Below, piece after piece: positions 34,276 to 42,657 of a stretch of 58,312 nucleotides of DNA. The translations under genes and the position numbers were made by a program. The notes under the pieces are model-generated. The model saw only the letters and a list, made by a program, of their open reading frames with translations. It ran no database searches and had not been told where the DNA came from. Every line of letters begins with the position of its first letter. The stretch's first letter is position 1. The stretch comes from Crocosphaera sp. (lineage in GTDB: Bacteria > Cyanobacteriota > Cyanobacteriia > Cyanobacteriales > Microcystaceae). The stretch covers positions 1 to 58,312 of the forward strand of contig JASJDD010000002.1 of the NCBI GenBank assembly GCA_030065735.1, written 5' to 3'.

Positions 34276-36786
34276 ATGGATAAACAAAATATCGAAGCTA
34301 TCTATACTCTCACTTCTTTACAACAAGCCTTTTTATGGCATAGTCTACAAACTTCTTCTCAAGAAGGATTACTGCACATCAGTTGTGATCTTTATGGAGA
34401 ACTTAACCCACTTTTGTTAAAGCAAGCGTGGGAATTTGTCTTTAGTCTTCATCCAGCATTACGCACTTCCGTTCATTGGCAGTCAAGCAAACAACCGCTT
34501 CAAGTTGTTAGTCGTCAGATAACATTACCTTGGATTGAATTGGACTGGCGAGGAAAAGAAAATCAAGATTTAATTTTAGCAGAGTTTCTCCGAGAAGATC
34601 GTTGTCAAAGTTTCGATTTTACTCAAGCTCCTATCACTCGTATATCTCTCATTCAACTGACTGATTTAAACTATAAATTAATCTGGAGTTGTCACCATTT
34701 GATGTTAGATGGTTGGTCTGGTGGAGTGGTACTCAATCAAGTATTTGATAGCTATGAAATGTTGCTCAAGGGAGAGTCTCCATCAATCTTAAAACCTCAA
34801 ACTTATCAAACTTATATTCGTTGGCTCAAAGAACAAGACGAAACCGCCACCGCTAATTTCTGGCAGAAAACCCTTGAAGGTTTTACGACTCCTATCCCTC
34901 TACCCATTTCTCAAACAGAAGAAAATAATTCATCTGAAACTGAAAACCTCTCAATTACTATTTCAGAAAAAACCACCCAAGAAATAGATGTTTTTTTGCG
35001 ATCGCATAGATTAACATTTAATACTTTAATACAAGGTATCTGGGCTTTATTACTCTATGTTTATAGTGGCAAAACTGATGTGTTATTTGGGGCAACAGTA
35101 TCAGGTCGTCAAGCTGACTTGCTAGGAGTTGAAAATATTGTCGGTTTATTGAATAATGTTATCCCTGTTCGCCTAGAAATTACGCCAGAAGAAAATGTAA
35201 TTGCTTGGTTAGAAAATTTACAAACTCAACAAACTATAGCTAGTAAATATGCTTATGCTTCTTTAATTCAGATTCAAACTTGGACTCAACTATCGGGTTC
35301 ATTATTTGATAGCCTATTGGTAATTGAAAATTATCCCATGAAGATGGGTAGTTTAACCAAAAATTTAGAAATAAATAATATTAAATCAGGTATTATTAGC
35401 ACCTATGATTTAACCTTAATGGTGATACCAAAAAATGAGCTTACTATTGCTTTATCTTATAAAATTAAGTATTTTACTCCTCAAATTATCAAAACTTTGT
35501 TAGAACAATTTGCAGAAATTTTAACGAATATTCTGCAAAATCAGTTAAAGTCTATCACCGAAATTTTGCCTTTACCTGAATCAGCAATTAAAGAAAACCA
35601 ATCTTCAAAAATCAGAGCCACTTCCACCTCTTACCAAAACCTCAGTAGAGAACAATTAGAAGGTCGTTTTTCGGCTCCAGAAAATCCCATAGAACTTAAA
35701 CTCACTCAAATATGGGAATCTGTCTTAGGAGTTAGTCCACTAAATGTTGAAGCCAGTTTTTTTGACTTAGGAGGTAATTCTTTGATGGCAGTACAGTTAT
35801 TTAACCAAATGCAGCAGCAACTGAACTGTACATTACCCCTAGCCACTTTATTTCAAGCACCGAATGTGCGCCAATTTGCTCAATTACTTAATCAGGAGCA
35901 ACCAGTTTCCTCGTGGACAAGTGTTGTACCCATTCAAGTCAATGGCTCTCGATTACCATTGTTTTTTCATGGTGGTTCAGCCGATGCCCTAACCTGGGCT
36001 AGATTTTCTAATTTGTTAGGCTCAGAGCAGCCTTTTTATGGGTTACAACGCCCCGATCTCAACAGTGGAGAGATTTGCAACGATACAGTTGAATCCTTAG
36101 CTGAAGCTTGCGTTGAAGAAATACGTATGATACAACCAAAAGGGCCTTACTTGATAGGGGGTCATTGCTTTGGTGGTGCAGTTGCTTTTGAGATAGCTCA
36201 ACAACTTCAAGTCCAAGGAGAAGATATTGCTAGTCTGATTTTGATTGACGCTTACTGTCCCAATTCTTTATCTATCAATGCTCTTAGTCAACTTAAAATC
36301 AAACTGCAACTTGGACTATTTTGGCTCAGGAAAAACTACTATTATCACGGTGGTTGGGATAAAGTAAGAGCTTTACCCAATAAAGTTTGGCAAAAACTAG
36401 CAAAACAGAGACAATCTTCCTCAATCACTAAAAATCAAGAGACAGAGAAAAATGTAGTTTCTGAAAATCCGAAAAATTCCTCTGATGCTAATCAAATGAC
36501 TAAACCGATGATGCCATACGAACATCGATATGCCCTTGCTCAACAAGCCAATGAAATTGCTGCAAATTGCTATTGTCCTCAACTATATTCAGGGAAAGTC
36601 AAACTTTTTCGAGCAGAAGTTCAAATATTAGACTGGCACTTTGGTTTTCCCCTTGGTTGGCAGAAAGTTACTAAGGAAGAAATTGAGATTACAAATATTC
36701 CTGGTTTTTTTGGTAATTTGTTTAATCAAGAATCTGGATTATTACTCGCTGCACAAGTCAAAAATTATCTTTTGACATTAGGCTAA
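34276..36786 (+). CDS. Terminal NRPS module C-PCP-TE lacking an A domain
   Basis: This 836-residue protein has a C domain (1 to about 440) with HHLMLDG (140-146), directly followed by a PCP (Ser502 in LGGNSLMAVQ) and a thioesterase (about 545-836). No adenylation motifs are present. The thioesterase nucleophile motif is GGHCFGG with Cys631 in place of Ser. The acidic residue is Asp658 in LILIDAYC. The position where the catalytic His is expected (PG-x-H) reads PGFF (Phe812). The final PCP must be loaded in trans or the chain passed across it. Cys-type thioesterases are known for strained or unusual release chemistry; whether this one is active is unclear. Confidence 0.88.
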   Translation: MDKQNIEAIYTLTSLQQAFLWHSLQTSSQEGLLHISCDLYGELNPLLLKQAWEFVFSLHPALRTSVHWQSSKQPLQVVSRQITLPWIELDWRGKENQDLILAEFLREDRCQSFDFTQAPITRISLIQLTDLNYKLIWSCHHLMLDGWSGGVVLNQVFDSYEMLLKGESPSILKPQTYQTYIRWLKEQDETATANFWQKTLEGFTTPIPLPISQTEENNSSETENLSITISEKTTQEIDVFLRSHRLTFNTLIQGIWALLLYVYSGKTDVLFGATVSGRQADLLGVENIVGLLNNVIPVRLEITPEENVIAWLENLQTQQTIASKYAYASLIQIQTWTQLSGSLFDSLLVIENYPMKMGSLTKNLEINNIKSGIISTYDLTLMVIPKNELTIALSYKIKYFTPQIIKTLLEQFAEILTNILQNQLKSITEILPLPESAIKENQSSKIRATSTSYQNLSREQLEGRFSAPENPIELKLTQIWESVLGVSPLNVEASFFDLGGNSLMAVQLFNQMQQQLNCTLPLATLFQAPNVRQFAQLLNQEQPVSSWTSVVPIQVNGSRLPLFFHGGSADALTWARFSNLLGSEQPFYGLQRPDLNSGEICNDTVESLAEACVEEIRMIQPKGPYLIGGHCFGGAVAFEIAQQLQVQGEDIASLILIDAYCPNSLSINALSQLKIKLQLGLFWLRKNYYYHGGWDKVRALPNKVWQKLAKQRQSSSITKNQETEKNVVSENPKNSSDANQMTKPMMPYEHRYALAQQANEIAANCYCPQLYSGKVKLFRAEVQILDWHFGFPLGWQKVTKEEIEITNIPGFFGNLFNQESGLLLAAQVKNYLLTLG

Positions 36787-36791
36787 AATTT

Positions 36792-36817
36792 CTTCTATTT
36801 TCAATGAAAATAGGAAG
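36792..36817. terminator. Bidirectional terminator between NRPS and glycosyltransferase
   Basis: The arms TATTTTC and GAAAATA, extended by CTTC/GGAAG, form a hairpin with an AAT loop. It lies 6 bases after the stop of the terminal NRPS and overlaps the stop of the opposite gene. The A/T-rich arms provide T-runs for both directions. Confidence 0.5.
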
Positions 36818-37871
36818 CAAAAACCTTCGTATTTTTGGCTAATGTATGGTTAAGATACCATTGATGAGCATTGTTGGCGACCGACTCTAATTTACTCTTT
36901 TCGAGATCATCAAATTGCTCATCTAAAACAAGATAGTGTTGATTAAGTTGTAATCCATCTGACTGAGAATAATTATTTTCAGTTAAAAAAGGAACTAATC
37001 CGTGAGCAGAAAAAGCAGCAAAAACAGTTGATTTGGCTAAATTTTTAGGAAAATGACTGTAATCTAAACAACCATATTTTGAATTTAGTAAAATTTCCTG
37101 AATCACTTCAGAGGGTTGAAAACCCATTTCTACTAAATTAACATCTCTGAAATTATATTGTTGTTTAAGCTCTAAAGATTTACCAATATCATAAATAGTT
37201 TGAATATCTAGAATTTTGCAGATTTTTAATAATTTTGGTAACGCATTCTGGTAAATTTTACAGCGAGATGTAGTGCCAAAAATAACTATCTGATTTTTTC
37301 TTTTTTGAAGATTTATTAATTTCTCGGACTCACCGATAGTTGAGAAATTAGGAAGGCAGTCAACGGATTTTTTTGACCAATTGTTAATAATTTTTTGAAA
37401 CTGACTATTATTAGTAACAAGATAATGGGCTATACGAGCTAAATATCGGGATACTTGACATTGGAGAGGATGGAATAATCTTAATTTTTTCCATTTCAGT
37501 GTTGGTAATTCATGAAACATTACTAAAAGCTTGAGATGATATTTTTGGATTATCATATCTAAAGCACGAGGTAACCAAAAGGGTATATCTAATTTTCCTT
37601 GAAGATAAGGGTAGTTGCTGTATTGTAAAATGATATTTTGAGCATCGGAGGGAAAAACAGAGAGGAAAGCCTCTGTTGTTAGAGATGGTAAAACTGTGAT
37701 AGAAAATCCGTTAATCGTTTTTTGAGGATAAATATCTGGCCGACAAACTAAAAAATGAGTTTTAATATGGTGTTGTTTTAATAAGTGTTCTGCTAACATT
37801 AGCGCATAATCTCCCACACCGTCCGTATAGGGTGGTAACCGAGGGACTATCTGAACTATTTTTTGAATCAT
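36801..37871 (-). CDS. Glycosyltransferase, GT-B fold (GT4-like)
   Basis: This 356-residue protein starts IVQIVPRLPPYTDGVGDYAL, the glycine-rich opening of GT4-type enzymes. It continues with MFHELPTL and VDCLPNFSTIGE, matching the inter-domain part of the fold. The usual C-terminal Ex7E motif is not obvious, so activity is uncertain. It is 37 bases downstream of the GT2 gene on the same strand, and the two are probably co-transcribed and convergent with the NRPS cluster. They may glycosylate the peptide or belong to a separate polysaccharide locus. Confidence 0.7.
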   Translation of the reverse strand: MIQKIVQIVPRLPPYTDGVGDYALMLAEHLLKQHHIKTHFLVCRPDIYPQKTINGFSITVLPSLTTEAFLSVFPSDAQNIILQYSNYPYLQGKLDIPFWLPRALDMIIQKYHLKLLVMFHELPTLKWKKLRLFHPLQCQVSRYLARIAHYLVTNNSQFQKIINNWSKKSVDCLPNFSTIGESEKLINLQKRKNQIVIFGTTSRCKIYQNALPKLLKICKILDIQTIYDIGKSLELKQQYNFRDVNLVEMGFQPSEVIQEILLNSKYGCLDYSHFPKNLAKSTVFAAFSAHGLVPFLTENNYSQSDGLQLNQHYLVLDEQFDDLEKSKLESVANNAHQWYLNHTLAKNTKVFASYFH

Positions 37872-37907
37872 TGCTTCTTAATTTATTATTATTTTGAAAT
37901 AACTTAA

Positions 37908-38870
37908 TTATTGATTAATGGTTACTTTTTCAATAGTTTTACAAGTTTTACAACCTAGATTTGAAAGAACAGGAACATTTAACTTAGCACAATAAATGCT
38001 TAAGAATAAAAAACAAGCTTGTAGGGAGAAATTTAGCTGACCAGCCAACTTAAAAGTTTCTAAAAATTTTCCGTTTTTCAAGCCGACCAAGCACCAATGT
38101 ATTGTTAGATAGTCTTTAATAATAGATAGAGAAGGTAAAAAATCTTGATATTTAGCAGAAACGAACGGGTAAATTCTCTTCTTAATCGCCATATTCATTT
38201 GCCAACGCTCTTGTAATGAGAGATGCTTATGGCAACCCTCTGACCATAAAGTTCTATAGCATAAATAGCGATCAACTAAGATAGCATCACCATATTGAGC
38301 AATTTTCACCCAAGAAATAATATCATCACAGTTTCCATCAAAATCAGACTCCCAACCCCCTGAATTAAGAAAAGCATCTTTTTGAAACATGACTTGAACA
38401 GGAGTTCCAAAAGGCAGTATGTCCAATAACATTCTATAATGAATGTCTTCTTGGCGAACAACAAAAGTCTGGCTAGTTCTTCTTCTGTTTTTACCAATTA
38501 TTTTCCCCTGGAGATCAACTTGAATTGCTTGACAGGAACAAATTACGGCTTGAGGATGAGTCGTGATTGCCTCTGCCATAGTTTCCAAACATTGAGGAGC
38601 AAGGTAATCGTCATCATCTATTAGCTTAATCCAATCTCCTTTAGCAATGGCTACTCCAGTATTTACAGTAGTTGAATGACCCATATTGATTGGATTACGA
38701 TGATAAACTATGGCATCCCCTAAACTTTTTAGGTATTCTTGGGTTTTATCAGATGAAGCATCATCTACTACCACTATTTCACAGGGATAAGTCTGATTTA
38801 ACGATGACTCAACGGCTCGGCGTAGTAGGGGTAAACGGTTATAAGTGCTGATTAGGATGCTGAATTTCAT
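37908..38870 (-). CDS. Glycosyltransferase family 2
   Basis: This 320-residue GT-A enzyme has the family 2 signatures FSILISTYNRLPLLRRAVES and IVVVDDASSDKT at the nucleotide site, and KGDWIKLIDDDDYLAP as the metal-binding DxD region. An HCXXL-like tail is not clear, and the C-terminus is Cys-rich (NLGCKTCKTIEK). The upstream region on its strand is a decayed transposase, so its promoter may be borrowed from or disturbed by that insertion. It is probably co-transcribed with the following GT4-like gene. Acceptor unknown. Confidence 0.85.
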   Translation of the reverse strand: MKFSILISTYNRLPLLRRAVESSLNQTYPCEIVVVDDASSDKTQEYLKSLGDAIVYHRNPINMGHSTTVNTGVAIAKGDWIKLIDDDDYLAPQCLETMAEAITTHPQAVICSCQAIQVDLQGKIIGKNRRRTSQTFVVRQEDIHYRMLLDILPFGTPVQVMFQKDAFLNSGGWESDFDGNCDDIISWVKIAQYGDAILVDRYLCYRTLWSEGCHKHLSLQERWQMNMAIKKRIYPFVSAKYQDFLPSLSIIKDYLTIHWCLVGLKNGKFLETFKLAGQLNFSLQACFLFLSIYCAKLNVPVLSNLGCKTCKTIEKVTINQ

Positions 38871-38899
38871 AGCGAGGGTAGTCCCTACAAAAAGGGGGG

Positions 38900-39213
38900 A
38901 GAAATAGCGAACGTAAAGAATACCAAGACTCTATAGTAGCTTGAATTCTCATAATTTCTAGTTGACAAAATGCTCTTAATGAGCAAAAAATATGAGTTAT
39001 AATAGCAGAAGTTTTTCTAACTTGGAATTTAGATAACCCACATAATTGTTTTAAAGCTCTATGGTAACATTCGATTCCCCATATCGGAAACTGGCATAAT
39101 AACGACAACTTCCGTGTTTAAAAGTTCTCTTAAATACTTTAACTTTTCCGAATTCTTTGAGAGTTACTATCAATCCTTGTTCTGTAATCTGTAAATCTTC
39201 TACTCTTTTGATC
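38900..39213 (-). pseudogene. Transposase remnant with internal deletion
   Basis: On the minus strand from 39213 a frame reads MIKRVEDLQITEQGLIVTL and then FKRTFKHGSCRYYA. It is then out of frame with IWGIECYHRALKQLCGLSKF and QLEIMRIQATIESWYSLRSL. The second part matches the C-terminal block of DDE transposases found in many cyanobacteria (WGIEEYHRALKQ-type, with the catalytic Glu region). The part between is deleted and the catalytic Asp residues are missing, so the gene is dead. It lies between the GT2 gene and the sugar dehydrogenase. I am not sure of the IS family. Confidence 0.7.
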
Positions 39214-39224
39214 ATGATAGTCTA

Positions 39225-40442
39225 ATGTTCAATCTTCACTCAATGGTCGTTAAAAAGTATTTAGCCACTGGGGTAAAAGTGTCTCTGTTTGTCATATTGG
39301 GGGGATGTTTTTCAGGATTAAAATTCTCTAACAATTCAACTGTGAATTCAAAAGAAAAGGAGATTTCATTTCAATTCCAGCAACAAGTCAATCAAGTTAC
39401 TATAGTTAAAGGGTTAGAACATCCTTGGAGTATGGACTGGCTACCCAATGGGGATCTGTTGATTACAGAACGACCAGGGAGACTTCGTTTAGTCAAAAAT
39501 GGGAAATTAGAAGCCAAAGAAATTACTGGAGTTCCAGAAGTTTTGGCTTTAGGACAGGGGGGATTAATGGAGGTTTCCTTGCACCCCCAATTTGAGGAAA
39601 ATCGCTTAGTTTATCTGACCTATGCTCATGGAACCCCTGAAGCTAACCGTACGCGCATTGCCCGTGCTAGGTTTGATGGAACAGCTTTACAAGAGTTAGA
39701 AGTGATTTTTGAAGTGTCTCCAGTCAAATCAGGGGTACAACACTTTGGCTCTCGTCTTGTTTGGTTAAAAGACCAGACAATGCTGGTTACTATTGGAGAC
39801 GGGGGAAACCCACCCCTATCATTTGAGGGGAAACTGATTCGTTGGCAAGCACAAAACTTGGGGAACCACCTGGGGAAAATTATTCGTTTGAAAGATGATG
39901 GGACTATTCCAGAGGATAACCCTTTTGTGGGAACACAAGAGGCTGAACCAGAAATTTGGAGCTATGGACACCGCAATATTCAGGGATTAACCATAGACAA
40001 AGCAACCGGTCAGGTGTGGTCAACAGAACATGGCTCTCGTGGGGGAGATGAACTCAATAAAATTCAACGAGGCCAAAATTATGGTTGGCCGGTGGTGACT
40101 CATAGCCAAGAATATTCAGGAGGAGAAATTTCGAGAGAACGCAGCAGACCGGGGATGATTGACCCTTTAGTGGTCTGGACTCCATCAATAGCACCATCAG
40201 GTTTGGCTTTGTATGATGGAACTGAGTTGCCTAATTGGCAGGGAGATTTATTTGCCGGGGGTTTAGTGACCAAAGAAGTTCGTCGTATTGACTTGGATAG
40301 TTCAGGTGAGGTCTTGGGACAACAATCAATCTCATTCGACCAAAGAGTAAGAGATGTTAAGCTTGGACCCGATGATTTGCTTTATGTTTTAACCGATGAC
40401 AAAAATGGTCAATTGATACGCCTTGAACCACTTAAAAGATAG
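39225..40442 (+). CDS. PQQ-type sugar dehydrogenase family lipoprotein
   Basis: This 405-residue protein has a lipoprotein signal peptide ending in the lipobox VILGGC (Cys at about residue 28; ATG 39243 is an alternative start). A beta-propeller of the glucose/sorbosone dehydrogenase (YliI-like aldose dehydrogenase) family follows. Key segments are LEHPWSMDWLPNGDLLITER, GQGGLMEVSLHPQF, VQHFGSRLVW, STEHGSRGGDELN and NYGWPVVTHSQEY. The His and Arg/Asp residues in these motifs form the active site in relatives. It should oxidise a sugar at the periplasmic side. Cyanobacteria often lack PQQ synthesis, so the cofactor may be external or the activity lost. Confidence 0.88.
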   Translation: MFNLHSMVVKKYLATGVKVSLFVILGGCFSGLKFSNNSTVNSKEKEISFQFQQQVNQVTIVKGLEHPWSMDWLPNGDLLITERPGRLRLVKNGKLEAKEITGVPEVLALGQGGLMEVSLHPQFEENRLVYLTYAHGTPEANRTRIARARFDGTALQELEVIFEVSPVKSGVQHFGSRLVWLKDQTMLVTIGDGGNPPLSFEGKLIRWQAQNLGNHLGKIIRLKDDGTIPEDNPFVGTQEAEPEIWSYGHRNIQGLTIDKATGQVWSTEHGSRGGDELNKIQRGQNYGWPVVTHSQEYSGGEISRERSRPGMIDPLVVWTPSIAPSGLALYDGTELPNWQGDLFAGGLVTKEVRRIDLDSSGEVLGQQSISFDQRVRDVKLGPDDLLYVLTDDKNGQLIRLEPLKR

Positions 40443-40591
40443 TTATGCAGGGGTCTGCTCAAAACCTGTTGGTCTTTCCTTTAGTCAAGCAGAGGGAGCA
40501 GAGGAAGGGGAGAAGCTCCAGGGAGAAGGAGCGCGACCATTCTTCCCCTGCTACGCTAAGAATTGCTAACAGTTATTAGCTAGACCAACCT

Positions 40592-40635
40592 GATGAAGCA
40601 AGAATCCCACGCGTTTCTACCCGTGGAAGTGTCAA
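40592..40635 (-). repeat. Orphan tnpB-type element right-end relic
   Basis: Read on the minus strand, the block starts TTGACACTT, has the hairpin CCACG/CGTGG (40607-40611 with 40622-40626) and ends GATTCTTGCTTCATC. The flanks match the relic at 9842-9894, but the hairpin differs. A purine-rich run (40490-40538) lies just to the left. It occupies the spacer between the sugar dehydrogenase and the ABC exporter, near the right border of the accessory region. No transposase gene is attached. Confidence 0.5.
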
Positions 40636-42428
40636 AAGTGTTGACTATTAAGTTGCCAATATAATCCTTTTTTTGCTAGCAGTTCTTTGTGTTTCCCGAT
40701 TTCTTGAATCCTTCCTTCATGGAGAACAACAATTTTATCCGCATGACAAATTGTACTAAGCCTGTGAGCAATTATTAAAAGAGATCGTGTCCCACTTAAG
40801 GATTGCATGGCCAGTTGAATTGCTTTCTCTGACTCATAGTCTAGATTTGACGTTGCTTCATCAAATACCAATATATCTGGCTGAGAAAGCAAAGCTCTGG
40901 CAATCCCCAACCTTTGCCTTTGCCCACCTGAGAGACGCACTCCACGTTCTCCAACAACTGTCTGATAACCATCAGCTAACAAAGGAATAAATTCATCAAC
41001 TTTAGCCACTCGGCAGGCTTCTTGCACTTGGGAGAAAGTAGCACTGGGATTACCATAAACAAGGTTGTCCCAAAGCGTTCCATTAAAAACATCGACTTCT
41101 TGGTGAACAATCGATAACCGCCTAAGATAGTCGCTTTTTGATAAAGATTGAATATTGCGACCATCGACAAGAATCTCACCCGCATCAGGCTGAAAATAGC
41201 GAAACAACAGCTTGATCAAAGTAGATTTTCCGGCTCCTGATTTTCCTACCAGTGCCACCATTTCGCACGGCTCAATTGTAAAACTGACATCCTCGAGAAC
41301 TCGACGCTCCAAATTATATCCAAAAGTTACATTTCTAAATTCCACCTTCCCTTGAAAATGATAGCTCGAGACAACAAACTTCAACAATGGCTGGTCAATA
41401 TTAATCTCAGAAGGCTCTTGCATAAACTCGTGAAAACGAATCATAGAAGCATATCTTCGAGCAATGGATTCTGCTACATTGCTCAACGGCTCTATCTGTG
41501 AATAAGCCATGCTCGAAACAGTTATCGCTGTAATAAAGTGGGCTAGGGAAACCAGTCCAAGCCTAGTGTAGCTCAACATCCACACAAAGATCACGAATAA
41601 ACTGACTTGTACGGCCGAATGTTGCCACATGGTCAATTGTACATAGCCTCGGTGGACTCGATCTAAGATGACTCGTTTTTCCCTCTGGTATCGCAACCTT
41701 TGTCTATCAAACTCATCCGCTTCCTTAGCAAAAGCCTTAACTGTTTTAATATTGGTGATAATCTCTGAAGTATGACTTTCTGTATTTTCAATGTAGCGAT
41801 CTAAGAAGTCTTCGCGTCGAATCAGAATTCTTAATTTACGGAGACTAAACAATAAAATAGTGATAAAAGACAAGATGAAAACAATAGCAATTCCTGGCTC
41901 GATAAGTAAGATTATCAAAAATATTCCTAAAACTTTAACAAGAGTAGGAATTACTTGCCCAGCAATTTCTGGATAGGTCCAGGTATGACTGGTAATCCCC
42001 CTCGATACACGTCCAGCAATTCTACCGGGATTGTTCTCATCATAAAATGAAAGAGGTAATGTTAATATTTTCTTCGTAACATTTTCTGATTGTTCACAGC
42101 GAGCTTGTAGTGGGATTGCCCAGTGAAACCAATTTGTCATCCAAGGTTGAATAGGTGCCCTAATTACCGAGACCAGGAAAATAAAGCCCACCAAAATCCA
42201 CAAAGTAAAAGAAGTATTAACCTGCGTTCCTATTATTGAGGCAGTTTTTTCTATTGCCTGCTGGATGGGTGCATCAACAGGTTTGCCAGAAAGAATTGAT
42301 ATTATCTGTCCAAATGTATAAGGCAGTAGTAAATCGAGAATTCCAAACAAGCTAGTTCCCATAATACTTACTAAAGATTCTAGCCAGTAACTCCGATAGT
42401 ATTTTACTATGTCTTTTAAGGATGCCAT
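40632..42428 (-). CDS. ABC exporter, fused membrane and ATPase domains
   Basis: This 598-residue half-transporter has a six-helix type I exporter domain (about 10-325) and a nucleotide-binding domain (about 360-595). Walker A is GKSGAGKST at 395-403, the signature is LSGGQRQRLGIARALL, Walker B is DILVFDEATSNLD, and the switch His is in LLIIAHRLS. Length is normal for a homodimer. Members export lipids, peptides or secondary metabolites. Its closeness to the peptide cluster makes it a candidate exporter, but a sugar dehydrogenase and relics lie between. The IPT/TIG gene precedes it on the same strand, with a hairpin in the 229-base spacer. Confidence 0.9.
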   Translation of the reverse strand: MASLKDIVKYYRSYWLESLVSIMGTSLFGILDLLLPYTFGQIISILSGKPVDAPIQQAIEKTASIIGTQVNTSFTLWILVGFIFLVSVIRAPIQPWMTNWFHWAIPLQARCEQSENVTKKILTLPLSFYDENNPGRIAGRVSRGITSHTWTYPEIAGQVIPTLVKVLGIFLIILLIEPGIAIVFILSFITILLFSLRKLRILIRREDFLDRYIENTESHTSEIITNIKTVKAFAKEADEFDRQRLRYQREKRVILDRVHRGYVQLTMWQHSAVQVSLFVIFVWMLSYTRLGLVSLAHFITAITVSSMAYSQIEPLSNVAESIARRYASMIRFHEFMQEPSEINIDQPLLKFVVSSYHFQGKVEFRNVTFGYNLERRVLEDVSFTIEPCEMVALVGKSGAGKSTLIKLLFRYFQPDAGEILVDGRNIQSLSKSDYLRRLSIVHQEVDVFNGTLWDNLVYGNPSATFSQVQEACRVAKVDEFIPLLADGYQTVVGERGVRLSGGQRQRLGIARALLSQPDILVFDEATSNLDYESEKAIQLAMQSLSGTRSLLIIAHRLSTICHADKIVVLHEGRIQEIGKHKELLAKKGLYWQLNSQHF

Positions 42429-42488
42429 TATGTTGGGTCGCCAAAAAAATTATTAGATTTTGTAATTTTAGCCTTCCTCATAAAACAG

Positions 42489-42513
42489 ATGGAGGTAAAT
42501 AGGCTACCTCCAT
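42489..42513 (-). terminator. Hairpin between the IPT/TIG gene and the ABC exporter
   Basis: Perfect 9-bp arms ATGGAGGTA and TACCTCCAT with a 7-base loop are followed on the minus strand by CTGTTTTATG. This is a weak intrinsic terminator or processing site that would lower read-through from the IPT/TIG gene into the exporter gene. Confidence 0.5.
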
Positions 42514-42657
42514 ATTCTTCAACGATAGTTATTACACCTTCTTTGTGAGTAACTTGGTTGGGAAGAAAAACCTGCGGAATCACCGAGCCATTTCCGCTCT
42601 CGAAACCTACTAATTGTTAGTAGATTTTGTTACAGGTTATCAGGAAAAAAGTAGGTG

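Noticed and set aside
19708-36786. Aeruginosin-type cluster
   Set aside because: Glycosyl- and sulfotransferase genes are shared themes, but the genes for the Choi unit are absent and the domain order differs.
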